In this document: one piece after another, positions 51,597 to 59,815 of the stretch
Layout of the letters: each line of letters begins with the position of its first letter
Position numbering within the stretch: position 1 is the stretch's first letter
NCBI RefSeq assembly: GCF_037940415.1
Contig: NZ_CP149798.1
Span: 5,985,001-6,049,000 of the forward strand
Direction of reading: 5' to 3'
Source of the DNA: Streptomyces sp. f51
GTDB taxonomy: Bacteria > Actinomycetota > Actinomycetes > Streptomycetales > Streptomycetaceae
DNA: 64,000 nt
Program-made: the position numbers and the translations under genes
The notes under the pieces: model-generated
What the model was told of the DNA's origin: nothing
Database searches by the model: none
The model's input: the letters and a program-made list of their open reading frames with translations, nothing else

Positions 51597-52864
51597 CAAT
51601 TTCCCCCATCCCGCTCGCGCGGGTGTACCCGCGGCGAGCCCGTTCTTTCCCCTACCGGCTGCGGGCCGTCCCCGCCGCCGGACCGTCCCGCGATCGCGGT
51701 GCGGTACCCCTCCAGGAGTCGCTCCAGCCCGACGGCCGGACTGAAGTCCTTCTCGTAACGGCGCCGGGCCGCCTGTCCCATCTCCCGGTTGCCGTCCGGC
51801 TCCGCCGTGACCCGGCGCAGACAGGACGCGAGCGAGGCCGCCTCGCCCGGCTGGTGCAGCAGCCCGGTCACCCCGTCCTCGACGAGTTCGACGAAGGCGC
51901 CGTGACCGGCGGCGACCGCCGGCACCCCCGCCGCCATCGCCTCCACGACCACCAGGCCGAACGCCTCCAGCCAGGTGGACGGGGCCACCACAGCCACCGA
52001 CCGCGCGATGGCCCGCCGGCATTCCTCCTGGTCGTACAGGCCGACGTAGCGCACGTCGTCCCGCCCCGCCGCCCAGGCGGTCACCTCCGCCTCCAGCGGT
52101 CCGGTACCGGCGACCACGAGCGGCACGCCGACTCCGCCGCCGGCGGTGATCTCGTCCCACGCGGCCATGAGCAGCCGTACGCCCTTGGCCTCCGCGAGCC
52201 GGCCGAGATAGAGCACGTGCTCGCCCGCGTCCGTCCGCACGACGCCGGGCTCGGGCACGAAGTTGTGCTTCACCGCCAGCCGTTCGGCCGGCATGCCCGC
52301 CGCCGCCAGGACGTCACGCTGTGCCGCCGAGATGCAGAAGAAGCGCTCCACGCCGGTCCACCACCGCCGCCGGTTCACCGACAGGCTGACCGCGAGCGGC
52401 ACCGTCGCCAGGCGGGAGCCGCGGTAGCAGCCGTGGCGGACGGCGGGCAGCGGCGAGGACCCCACGCAGTCGGTGCAGGGCCGGCCGTCCCGCTGGAGCG
52501 TGCCGGGCGGGCAGATCTGGGTGTAGTTGTGCAGCGTGGCCACGGCGGGCACCCCGGCGTCGGCGCAGGCGGCCAGCACCGCGGGCGACAGCAGCGGGAA
52601 GACGTTGTGGACGTGCACCACGTCCGGCCGCTCGGCGCGCAGCCGGGCCGCGAGATCCTTGCGCACCCCCGGGTTCCACGGCACCAGCAGCGGCAGCGCG
52701 GCCTTGCCCGGCAGGGACAGGGAGGCGATGTCGTCGCTGCGCCGCTCGAACAGCTCGACCCGGTGGCCGCCGTCGCGCAGCAGGGCCACCTCCTGGTCGA
52801 CGACCTTGTTCTCTCCGCTCGGCTGCGCCGAGGCGTAGCGGTTGTGCACCACGAGGACGCGCAT
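51596..52864 (-). CDS. Glycosyltransferase family 4 protein
   Basis: A 422-residue GT-B glycosyltransferase. It has an N-terminal VLVVHNRYASAQPSGENKVV, a cysteine-rich insert typical of a GT4 subgroup (QICPPGTLQRDGRPCTDCVG), and the C-terminal donor site with LYLGRLAEAKGVRLL and APSTWLEAFGLVVVEAMAAG (retaining E-x7-E). It adds a sugar to the lipid-linked oligosaccharide. GGAGGTGG lies about 10 bases before ATG 52864. It starts 2 bases after the polymerase gene stop. Confidence 0.9.
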   Translation of the reverse strand: MRVLVVHNRYASAQPSGENKVVDQEVALLRDGGHRVELFERRSDDIASLSLPGKAALPLLVPWNPGVRKDLAARLRAERPDVVHVHNVFPLLSPAVLAACADAGVPAVATLHNYTQICPPGTLQRDGRPCTDCVGSSPLPAVRHGCYRGSRLATVPLAVSLSVNRRRWWTGVERFFCISAAQRDVLAAAGMPAERLAVKHNFVPEPGVVRTDAGEHVLYLGRLAEAKGVRLLMAAWDEITAGGGVGVPLVVAGTGPLEAEVTAWAAGRDDVRYVGLYDQEECRRAIARSVAVVAPSTWLEAFGLVVVEAMAAGVPAVAAGHGAFVELVEDGVTGLLHQPGEAASLASCLRRVTAEPDGNREMGQAARRRYEKDFSPAVGLERLLEGYRTAIAGRSGGGDGPQPVGERTGSPRVHPRERDGGN

Positions 52865-52866
52865 GC

Positions 52867-54108
52867 TCAGACCACCTCCGATCGCTGGGCCCAGCGCGGG
52901 ACACGCCGTCGCGGGATGTGGGGCACCGTCAGGGGAGTGGCCGAGGCGGGCGTCGCCAGCAGGGAGGCGGCCAGGGCCAGGTGCAGCAGATACGGCGAGG
53001 CGTCGCCCAGTCCGGCCTCGGTGTACGACGCCATCGCGCAGTAGCTGATCAGGAAGATCGCGCAGGCCCGCGACAGCGACGGCGGCCGCAGCAGCGCGAC
53101 CGCGCCGAGCACGACGAGGAACGCGGCCACCAGACCGACGCCGATCACGCCCTGTTCGTTGTAGACGGCGAGCCAGCTGTTGTCGATCGGGAGCCCGTCG
53201 AACGACTTGTCGCCCAGACCGTGGCCGAACAGGTACTCGGTGGTGGACCGGGGTGCCGTCAGCAGGGCGTGCCAGACCTTGGCCCGGCCGGTGAGGCTGG
53301 AGAAGTTCTCCTGGCTCTGTCCGCGCAGGAACCAGGTCTGGAGCGCGGAGGCGAACCCCACCGCCACCACCGCGGAGATCGCCACCGCCCAGGTGAAGAA
53401 CCGGCGCGCGGCGGCGCTGGTCAGCATGAGCGAACCGATCGCCAGCACCAGCCCGACGAGCAGGCCGAGCGTGGCCGTCCGGGTGTGGGTCAGGGCGAGC
53501 AGGACGAGCGAGGGCACGATGACCACGGCCGCGCTGGTCCGGTCGGTGCGGCCGCCGAGCAGGAGCAGCACGGTCAGACCGATGATCACCGCCGCGTACT
53601 GTCCGATCTGCGGCGGGGTGAGCGGCCACAGCGCGCCGACCAGCCGTCCGCCGTACAGATCCGGCAGGGCGGCACCCGGTGAGGCGATCAGCCCGGCGGC
53701 CACCGTGCCCAGCACCGCCAGGTACATCCGGATGTGGTGCCGGACGAAGGTCGTCCCGCCGTCCCACCAGCGGCTGAGCAGCCACAGTGTGCCGACGAAC
53801 AGGGAGAGTCTGAAGCAGCGGAACAGCGCCCCGAACCCGGACTCCAGATGCACGCTGGAGATCACGCTCAGCACCAGCAGCACGGTGAGCAGGAACAGAT
53901 AGGCCCCGGCCCGGATCCGCAGCCGGGCGTTGACCGTCAGGGCCAGCGCGAACGCGGTGACCAGCGCGCCCATGGTGACCATCTGGATGAGCGAGCGGGG
54001 CAGCGGGACGATGGTCTTCGCGCCGGCGGAGCCGAGCGTGTTGAGGATCAGCAGTCCCCAGACGGTCCCGACGATCTTCGGCGTGTGGTCGGTGCGGTCG
54101 GCGCTCAT
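52867..54108 (-). CDS. O-antigen ligase/polymerase-like membrane protein (Wzy type)
   Basis: A 413-residue protein with about ten membrane helices and the Wzy_C/O-antigen ligase signature in the second half: ALTHTRTATLGLLVGLVLAI, followed by an outer loop (SSLTGRAKVWHALLTAPRST, DNSWLAVYNEQGVIGVGLVA). It would polymerise repeat units outside the membrane. In a Gram-positive organism there is no lipid A, so polymerase is more likely than O-antigen ligase. It lies 1 base after the beta-helix gene. Confidence 0.85.
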   Translation of the reverse strand: MSADRTDHTPKIVGTVWGLLILNTLGSAGAKTIVPLPRSLIQMVTMGALVTAFALALTVNARLRIRAGAYLFLLTVLLVLSVISSVHLESGFGALFRCFRLSLFVGTLWLLSRWWDGGTTFVRHHIRMYLAVLGTVAAGLIASPGAALPDLYGGRLVGALWPLTPPQIGQYAAVIIGLTVLLLLGGRTDRTSAAVVIVPSLVLLALTHTRTATLGLLVGLVLAIGSLMLTSAAARRFFTWAVAISAVVAVGFASALQTWFLRGQSQENFSSLTGRAKVWHALLTAPRSTTEYLFGHGLGDKSFDGLPIDNSWLAVYNEQGVIGVGLVAAFLVVLGAVALLRPPSLSRACAIFLISYCAMASYTEAGLGDASPYLLHLALAASLLATPASATPLTVPHIPRRRVPRWAQRSEVV

Positions 54109-54109
54109 C

Positions 54110-55630
54110 TCAGCCCCCGTCCTGGGCGCGGAAGGTGCTGCCCGCGTCCTGGCCGTACGGCGTGGCCTGCCACTGCACGGAGTCGAGCACCCGGCTCGGG
54201 TCGTGGGCGACGAACCGCCACGGTCCGACGTAGGTGTTGTCGTGCCAGCGGTTGTGCTGCTTGAGGGTGATCGCCTCGGCCACCCGCTCGCCCTGGTACG
54301 GCGACCAGTCCGGATAGGTGCCGTAGTTGGCCAGCACGGCCATGCGGTCGCACCTGACCGTGCAGGCGACGACGGACTTGTCCAGCACGAAGCGGTTGTT
54401 GTGGATGTCCACCCGCTGGGTCTTCCAGCGGCAGTCGGCGTACAGCGGCGCGGTGGCGATCGCCGGCCGGGCGCACCTCTTGGTGTTCTTCACCAGCAAC
54501 GTGCAGTCGCCGGACGAGGTGTTGGCCGGGCTGTTGCAGAACCGGTCGGCGTTCTCCCACAGGGTGATGCCCGACCAGTTGTTCTCCAGCAGGTTCCGGT
54601 CGATCTCGATCTTGTCCGTACGGGCCGGGATCCGTGGTTCGCCGCCGGACTCGGACAGATAGATCGTCGCGAACGGGAAGTTGTCCCCGCGGTCGGCGTA
54701 CTTGCGGCCCTCCACCCAGTTGTTCCGCCGGATCGTGTTCCCCCTGATGACCGCGTTGTAGCTGGTCTCGTAGATCAGCGCGGCGCCGTCGTTGGCCTCG
54801 AGCACGTTGTCCTCGATGAGGAAGTCGTTGTTGTTGGTGTCCGCCCACAGACCGGTTCCGCGGTTGTCGTGCACCCAGTTGCCCCGTATGTCGGCGCCGT
54901 CCACGGCCCAGAACTTGACGCCTCCGGTGCAGCCGCAGCCGGGCTGCCGCCGCTCCCAGTCGTCCTTGTTGTTGCCCGTGATCTCGTTGCCCTCCAGCAC
55001 CAGACCCGTGATGCGCCCGCTGCCCTTGTACGCGTTCATCCCGTACTGGCCGTTGTCCCGCAGACAACTGGCGCGGACCTGCTGGCGGGCACCGGCCATC
55101 AGCCCGGCGCCCGAGTTGTCCTGGATCGTCGCGTGCTCGATCACCCAGCCGTCGGCCGAGTCGTGGTTGACCACGCCCTCGTTCTGCGGCGGGACGAAGC
55201 CCTGCACCGTCAGATGGCGGATGGTGACGTCCGGGGCGGTGCCGGCGAACGCGTACTGGTTGGTCTTCCCGCCGTCGAGCACCGCGCCGGGCGCTCCGAT
55301 GTAGACGTCCCCCTTCTTGGGGACGACCTGGGCGTAGCGGTCCCGGTCGAGCCGGTGCTTGCCGGGCCGCAGCCAGAACGTGGTGTTCGCGGGGTGGCTC
55401 CTGGTCTTCGCGGAGAGGTCACCGGCCTTCGAGGGGTCGACCGTCACCGCGCCCGCCGGCGCCTTCGCCGGACCGGGCGCGGGTTTGGCGCACACCCGCG
55501 CCACGGACGCGGACGGCACGGCGGTCGGCTTCAGCCGAGCCTGCTGCGAGCTGTCGCAGCCGGTCGCCGTCGGCAGGGCCAGCGCCAGCAGTGCGGCAGG
55601 CAGCGCCCAGTGCCGCCACTTGATCCCCAA
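54110..55630 (-). CDS. Exported right-handed parallel beta-helix protein, probable lipoprotein
   Basis: A 506-residue exported protein with a signal sequence ending PTATGC, an imperfect lipobox, so a membrane-anchored lipoprotein is likely. The body shows pectate-lyase-type coils: IRGNWVHDNRGTGLWADTNN, DFLIEDNVLEANDGAALIYE, VIRGNTIRRNNWVEG, IDRNLLENNWSGITLW, and cysteines that may form disulfides. Such folds are found in polysaccharide lyases, hydrolases and epimerases; no catalytic residues can be assigned. The start is TTG 55630 with GGAAGAGG upstream. It lies beside a heparinase-type lyase gene, so it may trim or modify the exported polymer. Confidence 0.82.
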   Translation of the reverse strand: MGIKWRHWALPAALLALALPTATGCDSSQQARLKPTAVPSASVARVCAKPAPGPAKAPAGAVTVDPSKAGDLSAKTRSHPANTTFWLRPGKHRLDRDRYAQVVPKKGDVYIGAPGAVLDGGKTNQYAFAGTAPDVTIRHLTVQGFVPPQNEGVVNHDSADGWVIEHATIQDNSGAGLMAGARQQVRASCLRDNGQYGMNAYKGSGRITGLVLEGNEITGNNKDDWERRQPGCGCTGGVKFWAVDGADIRGNWVHDNRGTGLWADTNNNDFLIEDNVLEANDGAALIYETSYNAVIRGNTIRRNNWVEGRKYADRGDNFPFATIYLSESGGEPRIPARTDKIEIDRNLLENNWSGITLWENADRFCNSPANTSSGDCTLLVKNTKRCARPAIATAPLYADCRWKTQRVDIHNNRFVLDKSVVACTVRCDRMAVLANYGTYPDWSPYQGERVAEAITLKQHNRWHDNTYVGPWRFVAHDPSRVLDSVQWQATPYGQDAGSTFRAQDGG

Positions 55631-55645
55631 GCTCCCTCTTCCTCC

Positions 55646-57604
55646 CTAGCCGTGAAACCTGAGTACGGTGGTGAACCCCTGCGTGCCGTCGGTGACACCG
55701 GTGCCGACCAGCGTGGTGGCGGGTTCCTTGCGCCCGAAGCCGGGTGAGTACCAGCCGAGGGGCGGTTCGCTCTCGCCGCGGTGCGCCCGCCAGTCCAGCC
55801 GGCCGGGCAGGTCGAGTTCCGCGGAGCGCTCCTCGCCGTCCCGGGTCCAGCTGAGCCGGGCCTTGTTCCCCGCGAGTTCCGCCGTGACCGCCGGGCCGAG
55901 GTGGAACGCGAGGCGCACCTCCCGGCGCGGGCCGAGCACCTCGTCGGTCACCGTCAACTCGCGGCTCGCGGAAGCCAGTTCCACGCGCCGGCGATGGGTG
56001 GAGGACTCGTAGCCGTCGTGCTCGGCGCACCAGCGGGCCACCTCCGCCCCCGAGGTGTCCGCGACCAGGACACGGGTGCGGGCGTGCCGGGTCCACAGGA
56101 ACGGGCCGCCGGAGACGGACTGGTCGGTGCCGTCCAGTTCCAGGGTGTTGTGGCCGAGGGTGGAGCGGAAGTACCGCCGCCACTCGGGCTGTCCGTGGTA
56201 GCAGAACGTCCCGGGGTCGGCGAGCACGTCGACCCCGTCGTGCCTGACCTCCACCGACAGCGCGTCCGCGTGGGCGTGCGCCGCGATGGACAGGAATCCG
56301 TGCGGACCGCCGTCGCAGCGGGCCCAGATCTCCCCGGGACCCCGCAGGACGGTCATACCGGCGTCCGGGAAGTGGGCCGGTCTGCTCGCCGGACGGGACA
56401 CCGGGGGAGTGGTTCCCTTCCCCCCGTACGGCCGCACGAGCGCGGCCAGCAGCGGGGTGCGCACATCGGTGCCGGTCACCTCGGGCCACCAGTCGAGCCG
56501 GCCGAACACGGCGTCCCCGGTGGCCAGCAGGGAGCCCCAGCGGTCGGTGCCCGCCCCGTCCACGACCAGACCGTGCCCGTCGTCCGCGTCCCCCTGGCGC
56601 GGGGGCCGCAGCCGGTTGTCCACCACCGCGGCGAGCGCGTCGGTCATCCGCAGCAGCACCAGCCGGACCGTCGCCGGGACCGGCACACCCGCGGCGTCCG
56701 CCTCGGCCACCGCGGCCAGGCCGAGCTCCAGCACCAGCCCGTGGTACTCGGAGGCCAGTTCGCGGTTGAGCCCCGAGCCGAACGTGTTGCCGCGCAGCTG
56801 CCGGTCGAGCGATCGCATCGCCTCGGCCCGCCAGCGCCCCGAGGAGGGGAACCAGCCGAACGCGCAGGCCGCGGCCAGCTGCCCGGCGGCCTCGGCGATG
56901 ACGTGGTTGTTCGCCGATGAGCCCCGGCTGGGGAAGGCGGCCAGCCAGCGCTGGTGGTGCCAGATCTGCTCGCGCGCCACCGGGTTGTCCTCGAACAGGG
57001 CGGACGCCCCGGCCCAGCCGTCGAGCAGCCGGCGGATCCACACCCAGGACAGCAGCCGGATCCCCAGCTCGATGCCGCTGGTCCAGTGCACCCCGCGCAG
57101 CGGCGCGTTGGCCGTCCACCACGACCGCAGGTGCGCGGCCACCCGCTCGGCGTACCGCTCGTCCCCGGTGACCGCGTAGGCGGCGGCCAGCACGGTGAGG
57201 TACTGGTGCCGGGACGGCTCCCAGATCTGCTTGATGTCCCCGACCGCCTCCTCGTCGCGGTAGGGCACGTCGAAGGCGTACACCAGCGGCGCCCGGCGCC
57301 CGGTCCTCGGGTCGTGGCACCAGTCCGGATCGACCAGGTCGTCGCGGTCCACGCCGAAGAACTCGGCGTGCCCCTCCATCAGCCGGTCCGCCTCGGCGAC
57401 CAGACGCTTCGCGGCGTCAGGCGGCACCGCGGCGACCGTCCCGGAGGGCAGCACGGCGGTGAACCGGGCGCCGGTCACCGCGGGGCAGGCGGGCGGCGCC
57501 GAGCGCCACCGCCGTCTGCGCACGGTGTCGCCCACCCGGCCGCCGACCTCCCGCGGCCCCATCCGGGACAGCCGCCGCAGGTACCAGCCCGCGCTCATCG
57601 TCAT
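55646..57604 (-). CDS. Heparinase II/III family protein (alginate-lyase-like)
   Basis: A 652-residue protein. The N-terminal alpha-toroid (about 60-330) has HQYLTVLAAAYAVTGDERYA and FPSRGSSANNHVIAEAAGQL, with the catalytic-type Asn-His pair; the C-terminal beta-sandwich has SIAAHAHADALSVEVRHDGV and GTFCYHGQPEWRRYFRSTLG and the usual histidines. Enzymes of this fold cleave uronic-acid-containing glycans by elimination. There is no signal peptide, so a cytoplasmic or non-classical role is implied, as in similar EPS clusters. The start overlaps the bi-domain oxidoreductase stop by 4 bases. Confidence 0.85.
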   Translation of the reverse strand: MTMSAGWYLRRLSRMGPREVGGRVGDTVRRRRWRSAPPACPAVTGARFTAVLPSGTVAAVPPDAAKRLVAEADRLMEGHAEFFGVDRDDLVDPDWCHDPRTGRRAPLVYAFDVPYRDEEAVGDIKQIWEPSRHQYLTVLAAAYAVTGDERYAERVAAHLRSWWTANAPLRGVHWTSGIELGIRLLSWVWIRRLLDGWAGASALFEDNPVAREQIWHHQRWLAAFPSRGSSANNHVIAEAAGQLAAACAFGWFPSSGRWRAEAMRSLDRQLRGNTFGSGLNRELASEYHGLVLELGLAAVAEADAAGVPVPATVRLVLLRMTDALAAVVDNRLRPPRQGDADDGHGLVVDGAGTDRWGSLLATGDAVFGRLDWWPEVTGTDVRTPLLAALVRPYGGKGTTPPVSRPASRPAHFPDAGMTVLRGPGEIWARCDGGPHGFLSIAAHAHADALSVEVRHDGVDVLADPGTFCYHGQPEWRRYFRSTLGHNTLELDGTDQSVSGGPFLWTRHARTRVLVADTSGAEVARWCAEHDGYESSTHRRRVELASASRELTVTDEVLGPRREVRLAFHLGPAVTAELAGNKARLSWTRDGEERSAELDLPGRLDWRAHRGESEPPLGWYSPGFGRKEPATTLVGTGVTDGTQGFTTVLRFHG

Positions 57605-59790
57605 CGCGGCCCCGCCAGCGTCACCGGCGCACCGGCCGCCAGGCCGGCCTGCACGGCGAGGGTGGCCGCCGTCGTGGCGACCAGCGACTCCAGCGGCACC
57701 GGCATCGGACCGCCGGTCCGCACGGCCTTGACGAACGCGGCCAGTTCGGCGGACTGGCCCTTGTCCCGGGCCTTCGGCAGCCGCGAACTGACCCAGCGCT
57801 TGCGCCCGTACACCGAGGCGCGCACGAAGTCGTCGAGCCGCAGCACCTTGCCGTCCGCGACCAGGTCGAGCGTCTCCTTGGGGAAGCCGGGCGCGCCGGT
57901 GGTGACATAGCTGATGGCGGCGGTCGAGCCGTCGGGGTAGCCCAGGACGATCTGGAGGTCCTCGTTGCCGGACGGGGCGACCGCGTACACCGAGACCGGA
58001 TCGGCGCCGAGCAGCCAGCTCGCCGTGTCGACGAAGTGGCCGCCCTCGCCGGCGAACCGCGAGCCCTCGGTGCCCTGCTGGAGATACCAGCTGCCCTGGG
58101 TCAGCTGCCCCGCGTTGACGAGGTAGCGCAGGCTCGCGGGGCCGGTCCTGGCTCCGAACCGCTTCCTGGCCTCCTGGAGCAGCGGCGAGAAGCGGCGGTT
58201 GAAGCCCACCTGGAGCCGGTCGTTGCCCGACTCCTCCACCGCGGCCAGCACACCGGCCAGTTCGTCCTCGGTGAGCGCCAGCGGCTTCTCCACGAACACG
58301 GTCTTGCCCGCCAGCAGCGCCTTGCGCGTCAGCTCGGCGTGCGAGCTGTGCCGGGTGACCACGAACACCGCGTCGACGGACTTGTCGCCGAGCACGGCGT
58401 CGAGATCGGTGGTCGCCTCCGCGAAGCCGAACTTCCGCTGCGCGTTGGCCGCGGACAGCGCCGTCGTGGTGACGACCGTGGACAGCTCGATGCCGTCACG
58501 CTGCGCCAGGTGCGGCAGCAGCATCGACGTCGCGTAGTTGCCCGCGCCGACGAAGGCCAGCCGCACCGGCGTCTTGGCGGCCCGGACCGGGGCGGACGCC
58601 TCGGCGCCGCCGCGCCGCACCGCGGGCACGGCCACCTCGGGGGCCTTGGCCTCGGCCTCGGTGGTGTCCCCGGGGTAGCGGAACAGCACGGCGACGGCCT
58701 TCAGGCTGCCGTCCTTCAGGTTCTGGTACGTCTCGACGGCGTCGTCGAAGTCGGCGACGTGGGACACCAGCGGCTCCACGTCGACGCTGCCGCGGGCGAC
58801 GAGATCGAGGAAGCACGCCAGGTTGCGGCGCTCGGTCCAGCGCACGTAGCCGATCGGGTAGTCCCGTCCCTCCAGCTCGTACGCCGGGTCGTAGCGCCCG
58901 GGGCCGTAGCTGCGGGAGAACCGGACGTCGAGTTCCTTCTCGTAGTACGCGTTCCACGGCAGGTCGAGGCGGCACTTGCCGATGTCCACGACCCGGCCCC
59001 GGTCCCGGCTCAGCCGCGCGGCCAGCTCGACGGGCTGGTTGCTGCCGCCGCCCGCGGCCAGGTACACCTGGTCCACGCCATGGCCGCCGGTGAGTTCCGC
59101 GACGGCGTTCTCCACGGCCGCGGAGGCGGGATCGCCGCAGGCGGCCGCGCCCAGGCGCTCGGCGAGCTCGCAGCGCGCCGGGTCGGGGTCGGCCCCGACG
59201 ACACGCACCCCCGAGGCGGTCAGCAGCTGCACCACCAGCTGCCCGATCAGCCCGAGACCGATGACCAGCGCCACCTCGCCGAGCCGCGACTCGCCCTGGC
59301 GGACCCCCTGCATCGCGATCGACCCGACCGTGCCGAAGGCCGCGTGACGCGGCGCGAGGCCGTCGGGCACCGGTGCGTAGAGGTTCTTCGGCACCCAGTT
59401 CAGCTCCGCGTGCAGCGCGTGCTCGTTGCCGGCGCAGGCCACGAGGTCGCCGACCTTCACGTCGTCGATCCCGGCGCCGACCTGCTCGACCACCCCGCAC
59501 AGCGAATAGCCCAGCGGCGTGTAGGAGTCCAGCTTGCCCATCACCTTGCGGTACGTGGCGGGCACCCCGTTGGTGGCCACGCTCTGCACGACCTTGGCCA
59601 CCTGGTCCGGGCGGGAGCGCGCCTTGCCCAGCATCGACATGCCGGCCTCGGACACCTTCATGAGCTCGGTGCCGGTGGAGATCAGCGAGTACGCGGTCCG
59701 CACCAGCACACCGTCGGGCTTGCACCCGGGCACCGGCACGTCGAGCAGCGCCAACTCGCCGCTCTTGTAGTTCTGTACGACCTGTTTCAC
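57601..59790 (-). CDS. Bi-domain oxidoreductase: zinc-type alcohol dehydrogenase plus Gfo/Idh/MocA
   Basis: A 729-residue natural fusion. Residues 1 to about 360 are a medium-chain alcohol dehydrogenase (GYSLCGVVEQVGAGIDDVKV, ALVIGLGLIGQLVVQLLTAS); after a Glu/Ala linker, residues about 405-729 are a Gfo/Idh/MocA dehydrogenase (VRLAFVGAGNYATSMLLPHL, GKTVFVEKPLALTEDEL). Proteins of this build sit next to heparinase-type genes in many polysaccharide clusters and are presumed to oxidise or reduce sugars or inositols; the reaction is not known to me. The start is GTG 59790. It follows asnB by 25 bases. Confidence 0.88.
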   Translation of the reverse strand: MKQVVQNYKSGELALLDVPVPGCKPDGVLVRTAYSLISTGTELMKVSEAGMSMLGKARSRPDQVAKVVQSVATNGVPATYRKVMGKLDSYTPLGYSLCGVVEQVGAGIDDVKVGDLVACAGNEHALHAELNWVPKNLYAPVPDGLAPRHAAFGTVGSIAMQGVRQGESRLGEVALVIGLGLIGQLVVQLLTASGVRVVGADPDPARCELAERLGAAACGDPASAAVENAVAELTGGHGVDQVYLAAGGGSNQPVELAARLSRDRGRVVDIGKCRLDLPWNAYYEKELDVRFSRSYGPGRYDPAYELEGRDYPIGYVRWTERRNLACFLDLVARGSVDVEPLVSHVADFDDAVETYQNLKDGSLKAVAVLFRYPGDTTEAEAKAPEVAVPAVRRGGAEASAPVRAAKTPVRLAFVGAGNYATSMLLPHLAQRDGIELSTVVTTTALSAANAQRKFGFAEATTDLDAVLGDKSVDAVFVVTRHSSHAELTRKALLAGKTVFVEKPLALTEDELAGVLAAVEESGNDRLQVGFNRRFSPLLQEARKRFGARTGPASLRYLVNAGQLTQGSWYLQQGTEGSRFAGEGGHFVDTASWLLGADPVSVYAVAPSGNEDLQIVLGYPDGSTAAISYVTTGAPGFPKETLDLVADGKVLRLDDFVRASVYGRKRWVSSRLPKARDKGQSAELAAFVKAVRTGGPMPVPLESLVATTAATLAVQAGLAAGAPVTLAGPR

Positions 59791-59815
59791 CGAAGTCCTC
59801 TTGTCTCTACTGTCT